DNA of 59,967 bases from Chitinophagales bacterium (lineage in GTDB: Bacteria > Bacteroidota > Bacteroidia > Chitinophagales > JADJOU01): positions 1 to 59,967 of the forward strand of contig JAEUUY010000027.1 of NCBI GenBank assembly GCA_016787225.1. Reading direction: 5' to 3'. Below, piece after piece: positions 54,282 to 59,967 of the stretch; the stretch's first letter is position 1; every line of letters begins with the position of its first letter. Position numbers and translations under genes: made by a program. The notes beneath the pieces are model-generated. The model worked only from the letters and a program-made list of their open reading frames with translations, did not search any database and was not told the DNA's origin.

Positions 54282-56774
54282 CTAAAATTTCACCATGATA
54301 CGACCATTGAATCGTCGACCTGTGAGGTAATTAGGCACAGCAAATTGATTTCCAGTATAATCCTGTATCCAATTCATAGAGACTTGGTTAAAGAAATCCA
54401 CCGCATTAAATACGTCCAGGGTAGCCCATATGTTTTTAATCATTGATTTTGGCTTTTTCTTTTTTTCAGAGTCATAGATTCTAAAGGCGAATCCAATATC
54501 TAATCGCTTATATGCCAATAAATTGAATTGATTTCTATAAACCTCACTATTCGGTACACCAAAAGGTAGTCCTGACGCTAAGGTTAAGGATAGGTTGACC
54601 TTGAAACTCGGCAACTGTGGTATATAATCTTGAAAGAAAATATTCACCATTAGGAATTGATTGTTTGGTCGCTGAATATATCCTTGGGTTTCTAAAAAAG
54701 AGTCTCGCACTCCTCCCTGGGCATAACGTTTGTCATAAACTTCTTTTCCTGTGGTATCTCTGTATTTCATAAATACATTTGCCCCATTAAATTCTCTTGT
54801 ATCCAGAATACCAATGTTAATCCAACTTTCAGCATCTTTTACAAATTCACCCTGTAATCTCAAATCAATACCACGTGCATAAGCTATGACGTTATTTTTC
54901 GCAGCATAACGCACCAAGACATTGTTGTACTGATAAGTATTGACGTCCCACATATGTTTATAATACGCTTCGGTAGTAAATTTAAATGGTCGCTTAAGTA
55001 TTCTCATGATAACATCTACACCAGCTATGTAGTGTAGCGATTTCTGAGATTTGACATTGGTGATTAATTGTCCTCTTTCATTGATCATTTCTCTAATAAA
55101 CGGGGTCTGGTTATAGGAGCCCACGGCAGCGTAAAATGATGTTTTAGGATTGGTTTTATAGATCATTTGAAGTCGTGGACTCACGAAGAATTCTTTATTG
55201 ATACTCCAATAATTTCCTCTGATACCTCCTAGAATACTGAAGCTTTTTTTATCAGATATTTGGATGGTCCACTGGTCTTGAAGATAGAATTCCAGTCGTT
55301 GGCCGGTGAACTGATAATCTGCTCGAATAGGATTGAGAAGTAAGACCTGATTGGAATTACTTGGAATATTATACCCCGCACTATCCAGTCTATCCCATGA
55401 ACTCAAACGCATTTGAAATTCTTCATTTTTAACCTTAACTCCTAGTTTTAGAGTATGTTTTCCTAGTAGAGCTGCCAAACTCAAATGACCATGCATTAAA
55501 TTTGCCTGATAACTCTCTCTGCCCCAGTTTTGAAAGGTACCACTGCCGAATACATTTTTGAATCCTTGATAATTGCTAGAATTGACGTCTGTCTCTATTT
55601 CACCAATAGCATATTGTCCTGTGATATCGAAATATTGCTTTTCATCGATATGATAATAGGCTCCAGCTAGTTTAATTTTTAAATTCGGATTTGGTTTGAA
55701 GGTAATAGAATTCGCCTGCATCCAATTTTGATAACGATCTATTTCCTGACCAGAGTAGGCTACACGATAGGTAAGCGCAAAATTAGCTAAGCCGAAATTA
55801 GTCTCACGGTCACTCGGTATGATACTGAATTTATTAAATGAAATAACCGAAAGTGACTCGAAGTCTAGCTTGCTAGAGGGTTGAAAATGTAAATTGCTCT
55901 GTATGTCTAGAAACTCGGGAGTATATTGTCCTTTGGTTTCCTGACTGCCTAGCAAATAGGCATTGTTTCGATATCGTATTCCTGTCAGTATATTTAATTT
56001 TTTATCAAAAAGAGAGCCTTCTATATGCCCATTGACACCGAGTAGTCCAGCTTCTAGTGATCCTGCCCAATTTTTTGGTTTCTTGTATTGAATATCGAGA
56101 ACAGAACTCAATTTATCTCCGTATTCAGGAGAAAACCCACCAGAAGAGAATTTCATATTCTGAACGAGTTGACTATTAGCGAAGCTAAGACCTTCCTGCT
56201 GCGCATTGCGTATAAGGAGCGGTCTGTATACTTCAAAGTCATTGACATAGAGGAGATTTTCGTCAAAACTACCACCTCGTACAGAAAATTGACTTCCCAG
56301 TTCATTATTGCCTCCTACGCCCATTCCTTGAAATTTCAACACATTCTCAATATTTCCTGAAGGATTGGTCTGCTCGGTGTTGACTTCTATTTCTGTGACT
56401 AGTTCATCTTTACTTCTCTCCTTATTGCGTTTAGAGGTAATTTTTGTCTCTCTGAGCTTAATAGAATAGCTCGACATCTCAAAGTTTATCGTTCTCGTTT
56501 CATTCGGTTTGAGAGAAACTTTTTTCTCTATCAGCTTATAACCCTCATAGCTCACATATATCGTTTCATTTTGATAGTTAGCTATACTGATTTCAAATTT
56601 TCCACTAGAGTCTGTGGTAGTTTTAGTGACATCATCATTACCTAGGGAAATAATAGCACCTACAAGGGGTTTCTTGGTTTTAGCATCTATCACCTTGCCT
56701 TTAATGACCCCAATCTGACAGACCAATTCAGAGGAGCTGGTAAATAAAAATATATATAGTAAAAACCGAACCAC
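54282..56774 (-). CDS. TonB-dependent receptor with carboxypeptidase-like domain
   Basis: An 830-residue outer-membrane receptor. After a signal peptide (MVRFLLYIFLFTSS..., GTG start) comes a carboxypeptidase-regulatory-like domain (GKVIDAKTKKPLVGA, then GKFEISIANY; residues ~25-105). The plug contains QFSVRGGSFDENLLYVND and SGGFSPEYGDKLSSVLDI, and a long beta-barrel follows, with FYLQDQWTI and a C-terminal GRRFNGRIMVKF. No SusD partner lies beside it, so it is probably a siderophore/metal/vitamin-type rather than glycan receptor; the substrate is unknown. Tandem repeats 56787-56832 lie just upstream. Confidence 0.92.
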   Translation of the reverse strand: MVRFLLYIFLFTSSSELVCQIGVIKGKVIDAKTKKPLVGAIISLGNDDVTKTTTDSSGKFEISIANYQNETIYVSYEGYKLIEKKVSLKPNETRTINFEMSSYSIKLRETKITSKRNKERSKDELVTEIEVNTEQTNPSGNIENVLKFQGMGVGGNNELGSQFSVRGGSFDENLLYVNDFEVYRPLLIRNAQQEGLSFANSQLVQNMKFSSGGFSPEYGDKLSSVLDIQYKKPKNWAGSLEAGLLGVNGHIEGSLFDKKLNILTGIRYRNNAYLLGSQETKGQYTPEFLDIQSNLHFQPSSKLDFESLSVISFNKFSIIPSDRETNFGLANFALTYRVAYSGQEIDRYQNWMQANSITFKPNPNLKIKLAGAYYHIDEKQYFDITGQYAIGEIETDVNSSNYQGFKNVFGSGTFQNWGRESYQANLMHGHLSLAALLGKHTLKLGVKVKNEEFQMRLSSWDRLDSAGYNIPSNSNQVLLLNPIRADYQFTGQRLEFYLQDQWTIQISDKKSFSILGGIRGNYWSINKEFFVSPRLQMIYKTNPKTSFYAAVGSYNQTPFIREMINERGQLITNVKSQKSLHYIAGVDVIMRILKRPFKFTTEAYYKHMWDVNTYQYNNVLVRYAAKNNVIAYARGIDLRLQGEFVKDAESWINIGILDTREFNGANVFMKYRDTTGKEVYDKRYAQGGVRDSFLETQGYIQRPNNQFLMVNIFFQDYIPQLPSFKVNLSLTLASGLPFGVPNSEVYRNQFNLLAYKRLDIGFAFRIYDSEKKKKPKSMIKNIWATLDVFNAVDFFNQVSMNWIQDYTGNQFAVPNYLTGRRFNGRIMVKF

Positions 56775-56786
56775 GCTAGCTAACGA

Positions 56787-56832
56787 AAAAATAGGGTATT
56801 AATTTTATCATCAAGCCATAAAAATAGGGTAT
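56787..56832. repeat. Direct repeat in the TonB receptor upstream region
   Basis: AAAAATAGGGTAT occurs at 56787-56799 and again at 56820-56832, 33 bases apart (about three helical turns). It lies immediately upstream of the TonB receptor start. The remainder of 56775-56995 contains no gene I can support. Confidence 0.4.
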
Positions 56833-56995
56833 ACGAGAGAAATGAAGGGGAGAGAAGTTATCTATTTTACCATGAGCCTATGGTGCTGAATCATCTGCGT
56901 GTATGAATCGATGTCGCAGCAAGCCCTAAATGCACATAAAAAAGGGAATACATTGAATAATAAGGTCTTTGGTCTATGCGATATTACAAACTTCT

Positions 56996-57325
56996 CTACA
57001 ATATCTCCCACCCAATAGCTTTATTCACAGTTGATTTGATGGCATTAATGGCTTCATTGATAGCGTTTTCTACAGCGAGAATTCCTAGCCCTTCTATAGT
57101 TAGCAGTACTACTCGCATAGTGCTTTTTTGTATATCGAGATATAGAAGAGCTTGCTCTTCAGTTATTTTACCTTCTGCTTTAAGTTTGGCTATGAGTTTA
57201 ATATTCTCAGCAAAAGATTTCATTTCCTTTTCAGCAAAGGGTTTTACTTCTTTCCATTGAGTTGTTAGAACTCCTTTGGCTGCTTCCAACATATCTTTTG
57301 TTAATTGACTATAATTTATTTCCAT
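56996..57325 (-). CDS. Small helical protein of unknown function
   Basis: A 109-residue protein, all-helical by eye: a charged N-terminal half (QWKEVKPFAEKEMKSFAENI) with KLKAEGKITEEQALLYLDIQK, then an amphipathic Val/Ile/Ala-rich C-terminal half (LLTIEGLGILAVENAINEAI). No signal peptide. I do not know a function. It lies beside an apparently truncated large-protein fragment and a long toxin/effector-like gene, so an accessory role (immunity, adaptor or chaperone) is possible but unproven. Confidence 0.6.
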   Translation of the reverse strand: MEINYSQLTKDMLEAAKGVLTTQWKEVKPFAEKEMKSFAENIKLIAKLKAEGKITEEQALLYLDIQKSTMRVVLLTIEGLGILAVENAINEAINAIKSTVNKAIGWEIL

Positions 57326-57360
57326 ATGAAAGTAATATTTAAAATTATTATTTCTCTTTT

Positions 57361-57420
57361 ACAGACATAAACGAAGTGATGTCTGTGCCTTTTCATTTTG
57401 TTATTTGCTACAGGCACAGA
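57361..57420 (+). promoter_or_regulatory. Two overlapping, mutually exclusive hairpins
   Basis: ACAGACAT (57361-57368) pairs with ATGTCTGT (57379-57386), and TCTGTGCCT (57382-57390) pairs with AGGCACAGA (57412-57420). The second stem uses bases of the first, so only one can form at a time, as in attenuators. They precede the open frame at 57435. Confidence 0.4.
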
Positions 57421-57452
57421 AACCGTTGCACTAATTTCTGCGCCAGTCGTGG

Positions 57453-58397
57453 GTGTCTCAATCTTTTGTAAAAGCGGGGCACTGGTTACTAGGCAATGAG
57501 TCAAATATAAAATCAGGTACTTTCTATTATTACAGAGATGAACAGCAAAACTTAGACAATATATCTATAGGATTGACTACATGGGATATGGGAAGTTTTG
57601 CGCTTAATGTCACAGCCGTATTTGAGCGTACAGACAAACTCTATATGGAATGGCAAAGCAAGGCCTATAGTCAAATGATGCAAGGATACAATGAAAAGTT
57701 GAAAATCTATGAAGAAAAACTCGCAGCCATTCAAGTTCAGCAAGCCGAAGCCCGCCAAACCAATTCTATGTATTATCGTGAAATAGAGCAAATGGTATTG
57801 AGAAAAAACTGTATGGCCTATTTGCTAGAGAATAATTTTCTCACCGATAGTTTCGTAGGAGGTACCAGTATAGCAGAGCATGGTGTCATGCAGAATAAAT
57901 CTCTGGAGGATTATGCATCAAAGGTGAAATTTTTGGAGCAGGCCTTTGAATGGGAAATTATGGGTTATCAATTCTATCCATTCTACTGGGCAGCCAAGGG
58001 CAAATGGGATGATCTGTACAAACAAGAAACCAGTGATAAACTTTTCACGAAATTCCTTCAAAGTGGTATGGCGCGGGTATTCGTAACTGTGAGACCGGGA
58101 TTCGAAGAAGTGGTCAATTGGTATCTGGCTACAGGTCAGGTATGGATGGGTTCTCAACCTCCTGTCATAGGAGATCCTCTGTTCCTATCGATTGTGGATG
58201 AATTGAGACAACCGGCTAGTATCATAGCCGAAGAGTGGGAAAGCCGTGTGCCGAGTACACTGACTGTAATTCAGGCAGATACTATAGCACTCAATACTTC
58301 CGGGCTGCCTTGTATGCAAACATGCGCTCAACATCAGAGTCAAGGCTTTGAAGCAGATACTACTACCTTACCTAATTTAGAGGTGAAGGTGGATTAA
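57453..58397 (+). pseudogene. C-terminal module of a large uncharacterised protein, apparently N-terminally truncated
   Basis: A 314-residue frame whose only early start is GTG 57453; an in-frame stop is at 57432-57434. A helical middle (YNEKLKIYEEKLAAIQVQQAEA) and LEQAFEWEIMGYQFYPFYWA, then ARVFVTVRPGFEEVVNWYLATG, resemble the C-terminal end of proteins of about 1000 residues that I recall from Bacteroidota and actinobacteria, with no assigned function. Those carry several hundred residues before this point, missing here, and the frame starts inside a strand-rich region (FYYYRDEQQNLD). A short independent protein cannot be excluded. No signal peptide. Confidence 0.55.
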
Positions 58398-58423
58398 GGG
58401 TAGAGTACCAAGACATGAAAAGT

Positions 58424-58475
58424 GAGTTTAATCTAAAAGACTTCATAGACATTCTATGAGGTCTTTTAGGAACTC
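58424..58475 (+). terminator. Long hairpin after the truncated gene
   Basis: CTAAAAGACTTCATAGA (58433-58449) pairs with TCTATGAGGTCTTTTAG (58453-58469) with one G-T wobble and a 3-base loop; GAGTT and AACTC extend the base. The T-run afterwards is poor, so it may be a terminator or an RNA structure ahead of the next gene. Confidence 0.55.
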
Positions 58476-58505
58476 ATTTATTAAAAAAATAATAAATGAA
58501 GAGTT

Positions 58506-59967
58506 ATGCCAATCGATATTCCTTCTAAACCACAGTTTAATCCGCATGAAGATATTCTGAAAGATAATCCAGTGCCGAGTTTTGAGAAAGATCTTCTGAC
58601 CAATGGTTTCAAGAGATGGATCAACAATTCAAGTTTTCAAGTATATGCTGATTCTGACGTACTATATGGTGGAACAAAAGATGAAGTCTTGATACAGGGA
58701 GCAAACCCATATAAAACCAGTTTTACTAAAAATGATATAAAAATATCTATGTATATCTGCTCGGATGGAGCCTTACTTCTGGATATGTATAGAAATAAAA
58801 AAAGCCTTAATCTAAAAGAAATTCATGTATTTCTAGAAATTAATGATAAGCACAATATAGGAGGAAGTGTCATGCTAGTAAAAGCTAGTTCGGATGTTAC
58901 AAAAGATAAAAATACGATCCCATTTGCGGATATATTGAGGACAGCAGAGGGTAAAAAAGTAAACTTATCATCTGGCCTTATAAAAAACCTTATCAATAAA
59001 GAAGTTTTGAAGCAAGAAAACAAAGGTTTTTTTCTTTTTCACTTAATAAAGGCTATTCTCAATGCTAAAGAAGTATTGGAGACCATAGCCCTAGAATCTG
59101 TAGGATATGTTTTTGAAGACCTGCTTCCTAATTTTATCGAACGATTCAAAATAGATGAATCGGTATGGAATCCCAATCATACTGATTATAAAGGCCATCT
59201 TATTCAAACCTTAGGATTAGATAAAGAAGTGCCGAAGCTTCCGGAAAAGGAAATTCAAAGGATAAAATCAAAGATATTTAATTACTTCGATTCTATAATT
59301 GATGATGGGCAGAAAAATGGCGATGCTTTTATAGCCTTACTAGAAGAAAACAAAATATTCTCTAAAGGTTTATATCTCAAAATAAAGAATAGCTGGGAGA
59401 AACTCCAGAACATTATTCTGTCTGTACGAAAAAGAATAGCACAGATCATAGAAGTATATTGGGAAGTACTTAAAATGGTTCCTCAAATGGTGGTGGCTTA
59501 TCTATGTGGCCTAGTCAATGCAGTATTAGATGCACTTATAGGGCTTTTAGAGCTTATAGGTATGCTATGCTATACCGCTGCCTATGTAAAGGATCTGGAT
59601 AATACCAAAGTACGCTATATCGTAGAACAAATAGAAAATTTACTCGAGATGAAATCAAAGCTAGATATAGGAGCTTATTTCGATCTGCTGATAGAAAAGG
59701 GACAATCTTTTTTACGCTCGGTATGGGGTCAGATAAAAAATGGAGATATATCTAAAATTAAACTAAATAAATTCATACCAGTTGCTTATTTTTGTGGATA
59801 TTTTATAGGTTGGGTCGTTAGCATTTTCCTAGAGGCGTTTTTTACAGGCGGTATAGCAGCAGTAGAGAATATCGTAGCCAATATAGGCTCGCTGGGTAGT
59901 AGAATGCTACGTGGTGTAAAGCGTGTAGGAGAGATGGGAGAAGAGGCACTAGAAAAATTTATCACCT
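58506..59967 (+). CDS. N-terminal part of a large toxin/effector-like protein (runs off window)
   Basis: An open frame from ATG 58506 with no stop to the last base: 487 codons seen, 3-prime end outside the window. An in-frame stop at 58497 makes this the first start. The N-terminus is polar, with no signal peptide (MPIDIPSKPQFNPHEDIL); a beta-rich region follows to ~150, then helices, a hydrophobic segment at about 338-361 (LIGLLELIGMLCYTAAYV) and another near 440-465 (FCGYFIGWVVSIFLEAFF) before GSLGSRMLRGVKRVGEMGEE. Membrane helices followed by a Gly/Ala-rich linker resemble the middle of large secreted toxins or injection-system effectors; the active domain would lie downstream. This is inference. 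Confidence 0.7.
   Translation, partial: MPIDIPSKPQFNPHEDILKDNPVPSFEKDLLTNGFKRWINNSSFQVYADSDVLYGGTKDEVLIQGANPYKTSFTKNDIKISMYICSDGALLLDMYRNKKSLNLKEIHVFLEINDKHNIGGSVMLVKASSDVTKDKNTIPFADILRTAEGKKVNLSSGLIKNLINKEVLKQENKGFFLFHLIKAILNAKEVLETIALESVGYVFEDLLPNFIERFKIDESVWNPNHTDYKGHLIQTLGLDKEVPKLPEKEIQRIKSKIFNYFDSIIDDGQKNGDAFIALLEENKIFSKGLYLKIKNSWEKLQNIILSVRKRIAQIIEVYWEVLKMVPQMVVAYLCGLVNAVLDALIGLLELIGMLCYTAAYVKDLDNTKVRYIVEQIENLLEMKSKLDIGAYFDLLIEKGQSFLRSVWGQIKNGDISKIKLNKFIPVAYFCGYFIGWVVSIFLEAFFTGGIAAVENIVANIGSLGSRMLRGVKRVGEMGEEALEKFIT

Noticed and set aside
57316-57504. 62-codon minus-strand frame upstream of the small helical gene
   Set aside because: It overlaps the plus-strand frame at 57453 and the small gene, has odd composition and no recognisable domain; most likely chance.
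1-59967. tRNA genes and CRISPR arrays
   Set aside because: I scanned the intergenic stretches for tRNA-type TTCGAA loops and paired arms and for spaced direct repeats and saw none; a dedicated tool could still find a missed one.

Overview
The window comes from an AT-rich member of the Bacteroidota. The signs are several -7 promoter boxes of the TAnnTTTG type, two secreted proteins with the C-terminal type IX secretion (T9SS) sorting domain, a TonB-dependent receptor with a carboxypeptidase-like N-terminal domain, a class II HMG-CoA reductase, and many small lineage-typical proteins. The first ~145 bases look like the promoter and leader of a ribosomal RNA operon reading leftwards out of the window. 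I cannot name a genus.

Layout. 1-6.2 kb: rRNA leader; aquaporin; a tightly coupled mevalonate-pathway run (HMG-CoA reductase, GHMP kinase, outer-membrane-like protein); DedA protein; P-loop kinase-like protein; two tandem paralogous roadblock-like proteins. 6.2-9.3 kb: an unknown helical protein and a secreted dockerin-like T9SS protein. 9.4-12.7 kb: a copper-type cassette of a small Cys protein, a CDICG barrel protein, an MbnP-like lipoprotein and an MbnH-like diheme protein. 13-22.3 kb: core genes (methyltransferase, ssb, serS, Bax-inhibitor-1 family, prolyl oligopeptidase, recN, transaldolase-like fsa, prfA). 22.3-23.1 kb: non-coding stretch with two MITE/REP-like palindromic elements. 23.15-35.8 kb: a single 4217-residue surface protein with a parallel beta-helix region, two GEVED-type domains, about 16 Ig-like repeats and a T9SS tail.

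36-46 kb: ftsE-like ATPase, TamB-like protein, CaiB/BaiF CoA-transferase, ACMSD-like decarboxylase, then an overlapping ABC ATPase / His-rich permease / DUF3299-type trio that looks metal-related. 46-54 kb: lipB, an exported propeller-like protein, UbiA-type prenyltransferase with a DUF2520-type protein, serine hydrolase, SelO, PhoD-like phosphatase. 54-56.8 kb: a non-coding stretch with a candidate small RNA, then a TonB receptor. 56.8-60 kb: an accessory edge with a small helical protein, an apparently N-terminally truncated large-protein module, and the first 487 codons of a long protein that runs off the window and resembles the N-terminal part of a large toxin or effector.

Most promising for a second look: a non-coding transcript candidate at about 54,203-54,276 with its own promoter, upstream tandem repeats and terminator; the four-gene MbnP/MbnH cassette; the metal-type ABC trio; the right-edge toxin/effector-like locus; and the exact 546-base tandem duplication inside the giant gene, whose copies differ mostly at synonymous sites.
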